From Pseudoips prasinana (lineage: Eukaryota > Arthropoda > Insecta > Lepidoptera > Nolidae): 64,000 bases of DNA. A model generated the notes under the pieces. That model did no database searches. It had not been told where the DNA came from and saw only the letters and a list, made by a program, of their open reading frames with translations. The stretch lies in NCBI GenBank assembly GCA_951640165.1, contig OX621265.1:22023001-22087000 (forward strand), given 5' to 3'. A program made the translations under genes and the position numbers. This document shows, piece by piece, positions 10,065 through 21,059 of this stretch (positions are counted from its first letter, which is position 1; each line of letters starts with the position of its first letter).

Positions 10065-10204
10065 GTCAGTGCTTCACTATGATAATAATAATAATATCCT
10101 GGGACATTTTATTTCTTTTTCTTTTTGTCTTCTCATTTTGATAAAATTTTTTGTAATTTAATAATGTGACTGTGATTTTATTTTAAGTAATTTACTGTAT
10201 TGTA

Positions 10205-10680
10205 GCCATGGAGCTGTGGAAATCCTCAGCTGGATCTCTACACTCAAAGGACAGGGCTACAACATAAAATTGTCGAAAAAATTACTTGAATTCAAATGTT
10301 ACAAAACATGTGCGGTAACTCGAATTCTCACCGGACACTGCAAGCTGAATAAGTACATGTTCAACCTAAAGTTGACCGACAGCACAATTTGCAGATTCTG
10401 CCAAGAATCAGAGGAAACTCCTTTGCATATTCTGTGCTCGTGCGGGCCGCTAATGCGTTGTAGAAGTATCCACCTAGGACAGCATATTATGCAACCGGAA
10501 GAGATACAAACACTCACTGCACAATCAATCTGGGAGTTTTTGGAAGCTGTAGGATTGAGCAGTGAACTTTGACAAAGTCAAGGAGCTCTGCTACAATAAA
10601 TCAGTAATGGTCGAGGTAGCAAGATGCCATCAAGGCATCAAGCCCCAAACAATTAAATCTATACAAATAAATAAAATTGG
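10205..10680 (+). pseudogene. RNase H-region C-terminal fragment of a non-LTR element
   Basis: The frame 10216-10572 codes TGHCKLNKYMFNLKL, then CRFC...H...C (CRFCQESEETPLHILCSC), the Cys/His motif that ends RNase H-bearing insect retroelement ORF2 proteins. Reverse transcriptase and RNase H active-site parts are absent. Intronic in gene 1. Confidence 0.75.
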
Positions 10681-10774
10681 AGTGCCTGTTTGTAATATTG
10701 AAATAACCGGGTTTTACTACATAAATATGAATATATATACGGTACATACACCAAAATAACATTTTTTACAATTT

Positions 10775-10970
10775 TTGTCTGTCTGTCTGTCTGTTTGTTC
10801 CGGCTAATCTCTGAAATGGCTGGACCGATTTTGACGGGACTTTTATTGGCAGGTAGCTGATGTAATAAGGAGTAACTTAGGCTATATTTATTTTTGAAAA
10901 AGTATTTTATTTTACTAAAAAAACTAAATAAACTAATTAACACGCGGACGAAGTCGCGGGCACAGCTAGT
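10775..10970 (+). mobile_element. Helitron-like non-autonomous element
   Basis: It starts in (GTCT)n, contains GGCTGGACCGATTTTGACGG, and ends CGCGGACGAAGTCGCGGGCA then CAGCTAGT. The GC-rich palindrome before CTAGT is the usual 3' signature of lepidopteran Helitron-like repeats. No helicase frame. Confidence 0.65.
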
Positions 10971-11139
10971 AATAAATAATATTGTATTGTAATGAGTCTT
11001 CATTGATCTGATCTCAAACTAGACAGAGCCTGCACTACGGCAACCAGACAACTGATAAACATATTTATATATTTCTAAATACATACATAGACGTAGTTAA
11101 TCTATAAAACTACACCCAGACACAGAACGCTTATAGCCA

Positions 11140-11310
11140 GATGCTCCCACTAATCCGTAAGTGATTGGCGAGGTCAAGCAACTAGGCTCGCGGTCAGTCG
11201 ACAGATGGGTTACCGCCAAAGTGGTTTAATTTCTGAGTGTCTCCGTGCTTCGGAGGGCATGTTAAGCTGTCGGCCCCGGTTGTAGCCATTGTCATCTACC
11301 ACTGTGCGTT
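11140..11310 (+). repeat. Interspersed repeat R-A, copy 1
   Basis: Shares GAGGTCAAGCAACTAGGCTC and nearby blocks with 12090-12310 (reverse), 39530-39750 (reverse) and 40325-40650. Class unknown; possibly the tail of a retroelement. Confidence 0.6.
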
Positions 11311-11319
11311 TCACAAGAA

Positions 11320-11547
11320 ACTTTTAGCCACGCGCTACCGCTCTGTGGAATCAATTAGCTGCGGAGGTATTTCCGATCCGGTGTGACATGGAGGCCTTCA
11401 AGAAGCGAGCCTATTCTTTTCTTAAAGGCCGGCAACGCACTTGCAGCTCCTCTGGTGTTGCGAGTGTCTATGGGCGGCGGTGATCACTTACCATCAGGTG
11501 ACCCACTTGCTCGTTTGCCAACCTAATATATATTAAAAAAAAAAAAT
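11320..11547 (+). mobile_element. 3' end of a non-LTR retroelement with poly(A)
   Basis: The codons [12 protein letters not shown] and [18 protein letters not shown], followed by the GGCGGTGATCACTTACCATC tail and a poly(A) run at about 11535, are a common lepidopteran retroelement 3' end. A related copy without coding part is at 32690-32820. Confidence 0.65.
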
Positions 11548-11559
11548 CTGTCACTAGGC

Positions 11560-11705
11560 TAACACTGCTCACACGATAAGTAAGTGAGACACAGAACAAA
11601 TAATCGTGTTCATCACACAAAGATTTGTCCTGGGTGGGTATCGAACCCTCGACCTCTGGCGTAGCAGTTAGAGTCTCTAACCACTAGCCCAACTGACCAC
11701 TAGAC
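11560..11705 (-). mobile_element. tRNA-derived SINE copy
   Basis: On the minus strand an A-box-like TAGTGGTTAGAG and B-box-like GGTTCGATACCC; body similar to 20-170 and 36490-36610. Confidence 0.55.
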
Positions 11706-12089
11706 AAAACATTCTTTAAGTGGACGGGTTCAATATTAAATATCAGTGTATTTCTTACTTACTATAAAAGTTTAGGCCTGCTCCCGTAGTTAGCACTGAC
11801 CTGCACCTTTAAGTATTTTGGTTGATAAGATAATGATACTAAAGGTAAGTTTTTAAATGATATATTAAAGGTATATAAACTATAATTATTTAGTTGGTTA
11901 GTACTAAGATTTATAAATTGATATATTAATAGCTATAATGATTTGATTAGATCTTTACGCGGCAATCGGAGCGGTTTCCGATTGCTTTGTTAGTGTATCG
12001 ATCGCGAGTTACTTACGAACTGACTTTATTTGCTAACAGTAGTGAATTAATATAATGAATAACCTAAAAGTGCTGAGCTGTTCGGTCAA

Positions 12090-12310
12090 TGTCCGAACAC
12101 TTACTTATCGTATGGCCAGTGGTACAGAGTTGTTCAAGGCGCCCAGTAGGCCTCTGACATGGCTTAACGACTGTTGTCTAATGGCTACAATCGTGACTGA
12201 CAGCGCAACGTCTGAACCCTCCGAACCACTTTGTCGGTCACCCATCTATGTACACCGCGAGCCTAGTTGCTTGACCTTACCAATCATGGACCGGTGAGAG
12301 CATCTGGCTA
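12090..12310 (-). repeat. Interspersed repeat R-A, copy 2
   Basis: Reverse-complement copy of the R-A family, ending only about 30 bp before the exon 3 acceptor of gene 1. The short frame through it (12055-12297) is not considered coding. Confidence 0.6.
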
Positions 12311-12339
12311 TTTTGAACAAAGCCTATGATTGTGTGCAG

Positions 12340-12459
12340 AGCCATCTCCCGAGCCGGATGCCTCCGAACAAGTTCTCCGGCCACAGGCAGGCCCCGAAGA
12401 TATGCCGTTCACTTGGTCGGAACCTGAATTATTAACTGTGAGGAAGAGCAAGAAATATG
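12340..12459 (+). CDS. Zinc-finger gene 1, coding exon 3
   Basis: The acceptor TGTGCAG ends at 12339 and the donor GTAAGTAG starts at 12460; 120 nt, phase 1 at both ends. The peptide is acidic at first (EPSPEPDASEQ) and basic at its end (VRKSKKYG), a possible nuclear localisation cluster just before the fingers. It joins the finger exon at 15523 to complete a Gly codon. Confidence 0.7.
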
Positions 12460-12959
12460 GTAAGTAGTTATATTAGAATACTAATCTTTGGGCACGTGGT
12501 GCGGACGGAATACGAGTGTTCCAATAGTGGGCATACCTGAAGATACCTCCGCCAGAGGGCAGTTCAGAAAACTCAACAATATTATTATTATTTTAAAACT
12601 TCATGCACATATAAGTACAGATGCGGACTTAATGCCGTAGGCATTTTCTACCAGTCGACCTTTGGGTGATGCAGACAAAACTATAGTAGGTGCACTATAC
12701 ATTTGGATAAAGGATAAAGCAAGTTAAGAAGACATACAAAACATATTACTAAATGATATAAAAAGAAACTTCACATTATGGAGAGTACCTACATCCATAT
12801 AAATATGATCTATACATATAATAAAATCGTAGGAAAGTCAAAACTGTACATTGAATATTTTTAGAAAGGATACTTGGGGCGTGATCTGTAATCGCTATCG
12901 AAGCCAAAAATATAGTTTTTAGCATTTTTGTCTGTGTGTCTATAGATACTGTGATATTT

Positions 12960-13345
12960 ATTTATTTATTTAGCACACCAACATAATAATTACATGGAAA
13001 CAATACATATTACACTAATAATATAGCACTTATGTAGTAACTACCCAACTTACAGGTATGCATGGCATTGATTGTGATAACATTTAAATTTGAGGTTCGC
13101 AAACAATAACCTACAACGTTACCTAAACCGATAAAGAAAAACAACTATTAAATTAAATTAAAAACAACTAGTAATATTCAAAAGAAAGTGCCTGTATGTT
13201 AAAAAAGTCATGGAGAAAATATCTACCTTATTGTTAGTTGATATAGACAGTTCGTTATAAAGCCTTGCAATACGTGTGAGAGGACTATTAAATGTTGTTT
13301 TTAAGGTGGAAACAGGTATATCAAAGACACGATGTTGTCTCATAA
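12960..13345 (-). pseudogene. Retroelement C-terminus and 3' UTR fragment
   Basis: On the minus strand 13343-13158 codes SPLTRIARLYNELS, the block near the end of CR1/Jockey-type ORF2 proteins, followed by an AT-rich 3' UTR ending in ATTTATTTATTT repeats near 12965. Confidence 0.5.
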
Positions 13346-13439
13346 CGCGATGGGGAAGTTTAAAATGAAAATATTTAAATATAGTGGAGACGATTCTGCC
13401 TTAATAGTACTAAGAAAGTACTTACGGGTTTTATTTTAA

Positions 13440-13795
13440 AAAACGTGTATCGCGTCTTAGCCATTCTGATTTCAAGGGGTACTTATGACACTCTGCTCCA
13501 TATTTATCTACCAAATCGCAATGTATGTGAGACGAAACCAGGATTTGTTTGATATAATAGGGGACGCACATAATTACAACACTCGACACAGGCACAGGCT
13601 ACGTACAAATAAACATAACTTTGCAAGTCAGAGAAAATGGCCCAAGTAATTGGACCTGGCGTTTATAACCGGCTACCAGGTCAGATCAAAGATGCAGTTT
13701 CCACCATGATATTCAAAAGCAGGCTCAAAATTTGGCTGGTAGATAAAGAATTCTACGATTTTGACTCGGAGTTTATGAAACTACCGATGACTTAA
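13440..13795 (+). pseudogene. Reverse-transcriptase C-terminal fragment, CR1/Jockey-like
   Basis: Plus-strand codons include YNTRHRHRLRTNKHNF and GPGVYNRLPGQIKDA, ending FMKLPMT and a stop near 13792. NTRH...YN+LP is the usual tail of these proteins. One frameshift is present near 13645. Confidence 0.65.
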
Positions 13796-13904
13796 TTACT
13801 TACTATTAGGACTATTAGTTTTTATAATATTACAACTTAAATTATTTGTTTGTACATGAATTATTATCACATGTTTATTATCACTATTATATACAATATA
13901 TTAT

Positions 13905-14700
13905 ATAAGGGTATTTTATCTTATTACTGTCAACCGTTATGTTTTTTATTTTACAAGCTTTATAAAATTCTTTGCAAATACAGTGGAATAATGTAGTGTA
14001 CATATGGTTAGGGTTACTTTTGTTTGGCAATAGATGGCACAAACTATTCTCCAGGTTGTTACTGAACTTTCCCAAATTAGATTTTGTTAAAGGTCTAAAA
14101 CTAACTTTTTGTTTATAAATTTATCTCATTTTTCATCTTTACTATTTGGCATTTATGGTCAGAGCGAACACCAGCCACCAAACACTTCTCAGAGACATCA
14201 AAGTTGGTAATTATGTTATCAATGCAAGTAGCAGATGTGGGTGTGACTCTCGTCGCCTCAGAGAACAAGCATTTAAGGTTAAAGGACCGAAATACAGATA
14301 GAAATATGTTTATTTCAGGTGAATCTGCTAAAATGTTCATATTAAAATCACCACATACAAGGATTTTTTTTTTACTTTTAATTTTCCTAATAATGTCTTC
14401 TATTGTTGCTGTAAAAAGCTTTAAATCGGATGCTGGTGGTCTATACACACATATTATACAATAAAACTGCGTCTCTACACATGCCACCTCACACACACGC
14501 TCAATTTTACGTTCTTTAAATTTAATTTGGTCTCGAAGTAGTATCAGTACTCCACCATCCTCTGCCGAAACCCTATTATAAAAGCTGGCGACCCAATAGC
14601 CACAGACACTAAAAGCCATCTTGTGTGCCTTCAGCCATGGTACTGCACTAAGTCTTCCAGAGACGAGTTCTGTATATGCCATCGTCACCGTTGTCTGTAT
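13905..14700 (-). pseudogene. Family 1 non-LTR element: endonuclease part
   Basis: On the minus strand 14688-14113 codes an endonuclease/exonuclease-phosphatase-type domain: GDFNMN near residue 110 and SDHKCQ near 180, with CVYRPP between strands. The frame continues past a break into 14075-13910 (NLENSLCHLLPNKSN), matching 24660-24560 of the other copy. The reverse transcriptase is missing, so it is an internal fragment. It lies in intron 3 of gene 1. Confidence 0.8.
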
Positions 14701-14845
14701 ACTATGTACAGATTGTGTGGCGTGAAACTGCTACCACGGCGTGCGAGAGACACAGTTTCTTTGCTGCCGTAGTTCTACTCACAAACACTCCTAAGTCAGG
14801 TGGTCAGTCTATCCCTGAACTTTCGTTTCGTTTTCGACACGATAT

Positions 14846-15025
14846 TAAACAATCCTACTAATATTATAAACGTGAAAGTTTGTAAGTATATATGGATGGA
14901 TGTTTGTTACTCTTTCACGTAAAAACTTCTGAATAGATTTTAATGAAACTTTACAATAATATAGCTTATACATCAGAATAACACATAGGCTACAATTTAT
15001 AAAGATATTGTGTGAATTATAATAA
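14846..15025 (+). mobile_element. Helitron-like element, 5' part
   Basis: Begins TCCTACTAATATTATAAACG then GAAAGTTTGTAAGTAT and continues through GTTTGTTACTCTTTCACG, the standard 5' end of lepidopteran Helitron-like repeats (TC start). A shorter copy is at 15385-15502. Confidence 0.6.
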
Positions 15026-15032
15026 TAATATA

Positions 15033-15282
15033 TAGGGACAATGTCACACAGATCATCCTAGCCCCAAACTAAGCAAAGCTTGTACTATGGGTACCAGGCG
15101 ACGATATACATACTTATATAGATAGATAAATACTTAAATACATAGAAAACATCCATGACTCTGAAACAAATATTCGTGCTCATCACACAAATATTTTGCT
15201 ATTTGCACTTTCCGGGATTCGAACCCAGGACCACTAGCTTCGTAGGCAGGAGCACTACTAACTAGGCTACGGTGATTGTCAA
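15033..15282 (-). mobile_element. SINE family S1, reference-like copy
   Basis: On the minus strand: tRNA-like head with GTAGCCTAGTTAGTAGTGC (A box region) and GGGTTCGAATCCC (B box), then a body containing CATGGATGTTTTCTATGTAT and a tail with GCTTAGTTTGGGGCTAGGAT. Same family as 48046-48460 and the A-to-G-mutated copy at 62853-63092. Confidence 0.75.
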
Positions 15283-15384
15283 TCGTTGAATTGTCCAAAA
15301 TAAGACGATAAGTATCACGTAACTAGGAAAAATCGACCATCTGCGAGCTATTCCGGCGTGCACTGCCAAAACCGCTAGAGGCAC

Positions 15385-15502
15385 ACATCTCACTAATATT
15401 ATAGATGCGAAAGTTTGTGAGTATAGATGTATGAATGTATGTTTGTTACTCTTTTACGCCAAAACTACTTTAAAGCGGGTGAAACCACGGGGTATAGCTA
15501 GT
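15385..15502 (+). mobile_element. Short Helitron-like deletion derivative
   Basis: Starts TCTCACTAATATTATAGATG and ends CGGGGTATAGCTAGT, keeping both termini in about 118 bp. It ends about 20 bp before the acceptor of the finger exon, so the polypyrimidine tract of that intron lies directly against the element. Confidence 0.6.
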
Positions 15503-15522
15503 TATTTATATTTTTTTTGCAG

Positions 15523-16415
15523 GTACTCATCAAAATAATGCTTTAAAAACACGCCGTCCAGCAGATACAGCTAAGAGACATGAATGTACCATATGTCAGA
15601 GGATTTTTAAACAGAAGGGTGATTTAAATCATCACATTGCAACACACAAAGACGAGCGACCACATATATGTGATATATGCCAGAAAGTATTCAATCGGAT
15701 GAGACATTTGAAAACACACCTTCTAACTCACATAGGCGAGAGAGCACATAAATGTACCATATGTCAGAAGAGTTTCACCCAAAAGGGAAGTTTGACAACT
15801 CACCTTCTATCGCATACAGGCGAGCGACCACATAAATGTAACCTATGCTCGAGGAGTTTTTACCAAAAGGGTGCTTTAAATACTCATCTCCTATCACATA
15901 CAGGCGAGCGACCACACAAATGTGACACATGTCAACAAAGTTTCAGACGGAAAAGTCATTTAAGAACACACATCCTAACACATACTGGCGATAGACCACA
16001 TAAATGTAACATGTGTGAAAAAAGTTTCAATCGTATGAGTCATTTGAAAATACACCTTGTAACACATACAGAGGAGCGAGCACATAAGTGTAATATATGT
16101 CAGACGAGTTTTAGCCAAAAGAGTTCTTTAAACACTCACCTTCTAGGGCATAGAGGGGACAGACCACATAAGTGCAATGTATGTCAGAGGAGTTTTACCC
16201 AAAAGGGTACTTTAACAACTCACCTTCTGTCACATACAGGCGAGCGACCACATAAGTGTAATATATGTCCGAGGAGTTTTACCCAAAAGGGTACTTTAAC
16301 AACTCACCTTCTGTCACATACAGGCGAGCGACCACATCAATGTAATATATGTGAGAAAAGTTTCATACGGAGGACTCATTTGAGAGCACACCTTCTAAGA
16401 CATACAGACGAATGA
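15523..16415 (+). CDS. Zinc-finger gene 1, terminal exon: ten C2H2 fingers
   Basis: The acceptor TTTTTTTTGCAG ends at 15522 and the stop TGA is at 16413-16415. After a linker holding HQNNALKTRRPADT come ten tandem C2H2 fingers of the C-x2-C-x12-H-x3-H type, joined by TGERPHKC-like linkers (TGERPHKC, TGDRPHKC, TEERAHKC). These are sequence-specific DNA-binding modules, so the protein is probably a nuclear DNA-binding regulator. Fingers 8 and 9 are nearly identical at DNA level, a recent 84-bp duplication. The linker is shared with gene 2 (HQNNTLETHRPADT), proving common descent. No ZAD domain was found upstream; an undetected 5' exon is possible. The target is unknown. Confidence 0.9.
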
Positions 16416-16439
16416 TCACACGAATGTAATATTTTGGAA

Positions 16440-17040
16440 GAGAGAATCTAAACTAAGTTTTTATGGCCCAGAATGTGGCCACACTGATTGCCCTGCTTGT
16501 GGCATTCTTAAGGTCCTGCCATGGAAACGTGGCAGGGCAGGCTGGCCACGATGTTATGTGGGACATTGATTGGACCATACTCTAAAATGCGGTCAATTTT
16601 GGGGTTGCTCAACAATCCCAACCTAGATATGTTTTCTTTGCTCTGGGCCACCTGAGTCCGAAGTTTTGAGGGACTTCCAGATACACCACGTTAATCCAGG
16701 TAGTCCAGGCGAGAAAGTTTCGGAAGGCGTGACAGAATTATCCAGTAAGCATCTGTGTGCTGGCCAGATGCTGCATCTCGCTGTTGGCGGATCGTTCGTC
16801 AGCGGAATGGTGCTTATTGCAAAGCTTTTTCGGCTTTTGAGCCTTTGCGGTGGAGTACTATGCCCATACTATAAAGTTATAAAGAAAAAACTTGAGAGGT
16901 GTCAAGGGACACCCGGATGGAACGAAGTTATTTCTTATTATTTATTATGTACAAAACACCTATATAGACTCAACAAAAATAATCGTCGCGACACCACACT
17001 GTTCAATGCGAAATAGAAATGAAAATATCTGGCTTGCTTT
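16440..17040. other. Repeat-like intergenic stretch downstream of gene 1
   Basis: Holds a GC-richer block with GTGGCAGGGCAGGCTGGCCA near 16530 and GGTGTCAAGGGACACCCGGA near 16897. These look like old mobile-element sequence but could not be classified. The 116- and 87-residue frames here have no recognised motif. Confidence 0.35.
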
Positions 17041-17042
17041 CT

Positions 17043-17045
<3 letters not shown>

Positions 17046-17102
<57 letters not shown>
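17046..17102. repeat. (GA)n microsatellite
   Basis: About 25 GA dinucleotides followed by CAGACAGAGA. Confidence 0.9.
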
Positions 17103-17295
17103 GAAACATGCGCACGCCGCACAGCTGCAAAAAGTGTCGTGACAACTTTTCGTAAGAATTTTTTCCGTCTAGCCTAGCCGCGCGATAAGTAACTTCGTTC
17201 CAAAAATATATTTTATAAGTACCGATACAGGTTCAGGACTCAGTAAAAGATATAGTTTACCTAAAAAATATTTATCTTTTCAACATATTTAGAAC

Positions 17296-17740
17296 CAGTA
17301 GACCAATCAGACATTCCTGTTTTCACCATGGCGGTATGGAGACAGAAAGCCCCAGTACATTATTATGTTATTTTCTTCATTCTTTCACTCAGTTTTTGAG
17401 CCCTCAGAAGTTTCAGACACTCGGTATTGAGAATTTGAGTGTTGTTGACACAGGAATGACTAATAAAATCATTAGTGACATACAATTACTAGAGGCGGAC
17501 GTATTGAAAGACGTAACGGTGACGCTGTTAAAGGCCCAAGAATTTAAAGTAACCCACCATTTTTTCTCAAGAATATTGCAAGAACTATATATAAGCCGCT
17601 TGCAATATTATACAATAAACGTTTTGTTTCAACACTGCAGACATAATACAACCTGTATTATGTCTGCCGTGTTGAAATATACCAGAATAACACCGATACA
17701 TAAAGGAGGATTAAGGTACCGTCGATTATGTTGATGTATG
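17296..17740 (+). pseudogene. Reverse-transcriptase N-terminal fragment broken by a foldback
   Basis: Codons for ARTIYKPLAILYNKRF (17574-17625) and VLKYTRITPIHKGG (17671-17712) are the blocks before and at RT motif 1 of CR1/Jockey-like elements, but they lie in different frames and are separated by the hairpin at 17628-17676. Confidence 0.55.
17628..17676. repeat. 22-bp inverted repeat with 5-nt loop
   Basis: Arms 17628-17649 and 17655-17676 pair with a single mismatch; the loop is AACCT. Confidence 0.85.
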
Positions 17741-17889
17741 TTTATTTGCGAAATACAGTGCTTAAAAAAATATTGGTCGCATATTTTTTTTATCCTAACT
17801 TACGCTTTACAAATAGCAATTAGGTGAGTAATTTTATATATTTTTGAAATATTTTACTTTATTATCCATCATCATTGGACACAGAGTAA

Positions 17890-18493
17890 GGGCCTTTGCA
17901 CATCACGTTTCTTAAGCGCTGTCGACGCGCGTTAGCATCGCGTTTGTATCGATTCAAAGAAACGCCAAACTGCTCTGTAGGATTGTAGGCTACTCCTTTG
18001 CACATTATATATTTACACAGTATATATTTATATTAAAACTTTCACATACATTCATTTACACATAATAATATTTACACCATATTTATATCCCGGCCACCGG
18101 CCGGCGCAGGCGCAGAGGTCAAGTCAGTCACAGACTTGGTCCCACGCGGAACGCACGCTTCCTTTCTGTGCTACATAGACTCGTGCCACCCGCTTATTAC
18201 ATGTTACGCGCTTATATACTATTTGCATACACCTAAGAACTATATTTCATTTCCTCTCTTGTGAACCTTCTACTGTACTAGTGCTTGTGTTTCCTATCGT
18301 TGTGCCTTCTAAACTTATATATATTATGTACTTGGTGCTATAGTGTGCTGGACAATACATAGCTGGAAACCGTAGGTTTTGGTGTATTATTTATTACTCC
18401 CGGGATACCTAATTAGTTACCACACGCCTCACAACTATAGGATAAAAGCGCGCCGTCGACGCGCGTTTCTAAAAACGTGGTGTGCACAGGCGC
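17890..18493. mobile_element. Harbinger-like MITE (about 145 bp before a nested insertion)
   Basis: TAA duplications at 17887-17889 and 18494-18496 flank inverted ends related as GGGCCTTTGCACATCACGTT and the complement of AACGTGGTGTGCACAGGCGC. A TAA target and such ends fit PIF/Harbinger. It is interrupted by 17984-18437. Confidence 0.55.
17984..18437. mobile_element. 454-bp insertion nested in the MITE, possible solo LTR
   Basis: Flanked by TAGGAT at 17978-17983 and 18438-18443. It begins TGTAGGCTACTCC and has no coding frame; a TATATA stretch and GC-rich block lie inside. Length and TG start suit a solo LTR, but the end (CACAACTA) does not match TG...CA cleanly. Confidence 0.4.
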
Positions 18494-18519
18494 TAAAGGG
18501 TCATCAAGATATATTTTTT

Positions 18520-18700
18520 TAAGTACCGATGAAATGAAATGAAATATTTGAAATGAAATATTTATTCTGCACTTGGGTATTAACATACACTTGTACTTGT
18601 CAAGGTCACAATGCAGTACATAAACATCTATAGTGGATAGTAAAAAGTGACAAAAAAAAATTAATTTGTCAGTCCGTGCGGTTTGTTTTATCGCATATAT
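18520..18700 (-). mobile_element. 3' UTR-like retroelement tail
   Basis: GAAATGAAATATTTATTCTG followed by TCAAGGTCACAATGCAGTAC resembles 6480-6680 and other retroelement 3' ends in reverse orientation. Confidence 0.4.
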
Positions 18701-19428
18701 TTTCAGAAATCCTTAAATAAATAACAATTTACTAATCTGTTATTTTGAAATTTAGTTCTACTATATTAAAATTAAAGAATTGAAGACTAAATTCTAAGCG
18801 AGGGTGTGAGAACCTTCCCTGGACTTCCACGAATAATTCAAGACCAAAATTAGCCAAATCGGTAAAGGCGTTGTTGAGTTATAACATTACAACGAAAAGT
18901 GGCATTGATTTTTAATATATATAGATTAATTTTAAGGTAATCTATTAATTTTAAGCAAGTAACTGCCCATCTAGTTTTCGCCGGTAGTAAAATGTTATCG
19001 ACTTCTCCAATGCTAGTTTTCTATATTCTGCGCTAACAATATGTGAATGTGTAATATTTTTTTTTTGATCGGGACTAGACCCTCTCTCTAACACTGTCTT
19101 GGATCCCACAACGAATTTAATCAGAAAGAAAAAAAGGAGGAGTTAGATAATTAATTGTTCCACTTCCCTCCAGAGCAAAGCGGGAGACAGAATGATGTAA
19201 AGAGGCTATAGCCTCATAAAACAAGAGAATTGCAACTAGAGAAGCCAGCTGCAAAAGCACCGAGAATCAAGTTGTAATAGGTAGATACACTTTATGACAG
19301 CTACCACAAACTGAAAAACATTTTTACCACAGGATATTTGAAGCATATCGCCAGGTTTATAACAACCGCCGTACATCCGAACCACATTTTTTTTTATAAG
19401 TGTTGTTTACTGTTTCGCACATTTGACC

Positions 19429-19640
19429 TTATTTATTACTGGCAATGCAGATAGCATTGTCAGTAATAAATCCCAACATTTCATTTGGGCCAAGTTCTTC
19501 AATCACTTTGGTTATTTCTTCAGCAAAATGTTCAGACGTGTGACCATTATGCTTGGTTTCCACAAAAAAATATAAATATGGATTTTGGTTACGAATATTA
19601 CAATATTGAGTCCACCTACGCGCTATACGGTTAGCCGGAA
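19429..19640 (-). pseudogene. hAT-like (DUF659-type) transposase fragment
   Basis: The minus-strand frame codes YLYFFVETKHNGHTSEHFAE and ELGPNEMLGFITDNA. A sheet-forming YFV followed by the IxxITDNA block is typical of DUF659/hAT-like transposases, where TDNA carries a catalytic Asp. Only about 60 residues remain. Confidence 0.5.
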
Positions 19641-19641
19641 T

Positions 19642-19683
19642 GCGGTCAGCCGTCAGCAATTAATATTGCTGACCGGCTGCCGC
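19642..19683. repeat. Imperfect 42-bp hairpin
   Basis: TCAGCAAT and ATTGCTGA pair around TAAT, with flanking GCGG...GCCG / CCGGC...GCCGC also pairing. GCCGCA motifs recur inverted near 19745-19760, so these may be terminal repeats of the adjacent hAT-like element. Confidence 0.6.
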
Positions 19684-19699
19684 ATCACAGTGCGAATAA

Positions 19700-21050
19700 A
19701 AACTACTTTCTCTTACAAGTATCTTAGTACAGAGTCAGCCGCACGGCTGGCCGCATAGTGCGTAGGCCTTATAATGCACTCGTTTCTTAAATTAGAACAG
19801 GCAGCTTGTTGTATTTTTTAAGGACCGACTTATAAATAATTTCTTAATGGAGCTTCATAGTCAGGACGCAGTGCTTGCAAAGCTTCTTTCCAGAGTAGAT
19901 GTTCTCTGTATTGCCCACTAATGTTCTGATACTATCATTCACCGCGGGCAATTGTGGCACTACACTCGCACCGGTAGAATCTCTGGAGGTAAAGTCATTT
20001 AGCTTTGTGATGATGGCAGCAAATAGCAGAATATCATAACCCCGTCTCATCCCGTGGGGAGCGTAGAAGTCGACCCGAGAAGAAGACCCGAAAACGGGCA
20101 GCAGCTTCTTTCTGCTTTCTTCTTTTGACCATCATACTGCGATCGCCAACCAGTTTGCCAAGCGTGGCGATTATGGCATGTGAAGAAGAAGAAGAAATAA
20201 ATTTTATTTTCATTACAAGTACGGAAAATACATTTAATGTGGTACCTATACATTTAAATCATTATTAATTTTATCCGTACTGGTATGAAAAATGGCCCAA
20301 TCTCAGCTAGTACTGCATTTCTACAGTGCTGATCTTCCGATAGGGCCAGTAGGTAGGTACTGGAACCGTGATACCAGACGAATTTACAATTAGAATACTT
20401 ACAAGCTAAGAAAAAATCCTGGATTGATGCAACATTATAGGTAACATAGCTACACTTTAAGATTATTATTAATTATATCATATCATATCCCTCCCAAGAT
20501 GATTTTCTGGAGGAGGCTTTTGTTCAGCTGTGGACTAATTTCAGCTTTTATGATGAAAGTCATTTTTAATTTCATCCGGCACTTAATTGCACTTTGTTAA
20601 ATGAAGTGCAAATTTAATTTGCATATACTGTATCACAATATTTACAAGTATAGGTACATATTGATCTTTATTATTTTCCGTAATGGAAATAAAGTGTGAG
20701 AGCTAATCTTGCTTCTCGGTGTTACCAACGAATGTTAAAGGGGCGCGTATTGTCGGAGAGATACACAGATAGTGTTCCGCGCTACTCCGCGCGGCGCTTG
20801 GTGCATAGGCAGCGCGAAAGAGATATCTAGAACATATATTGGTGTCTGTTCATATAATTGTGTTCTATTTCTTTAAACAGCACGCGTGTGTGCATATTGA
20901 GTGTATCAAATATGTTTAAGATAGATATACCTACTACACAAATTTAGCTAGATCGGTTATTATACTTGCAGTACTAATAAAATAAATTGGAAATATTGCC
21001 AATGTTGCTGAAAATATTAGTATTTTACCGGCAGTGGCAACATTGGGAAG
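19700..21050. other. Gene-poor stretch with old repeats
   Basis: No supported gene. 20055-20190 holds a fragment with GCCAACCAGTTTGCCAAGCG and (GAA)n that looks like a non-LTR 3' end. 20490-20560 has a degenerate GGAGGAGGCTTTTGTTCAGC motif similar to RTE ends. Confidence 0.4.
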
Positions 21051-21059
21051 ATTACCACC

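Noticed and set aside
12055..12297. 80-residue plus-strand frame before exon 3
   Set aside because: It coincides with interspersed repeat R-A, seen three more times in the window.
16666..17155. Two overlapping frames (116 and 87 residues) near a GA microsatellite
   Set aside because: One is built partly from (GA)n, the other has no motif, and both sit in repeat-like DNA.
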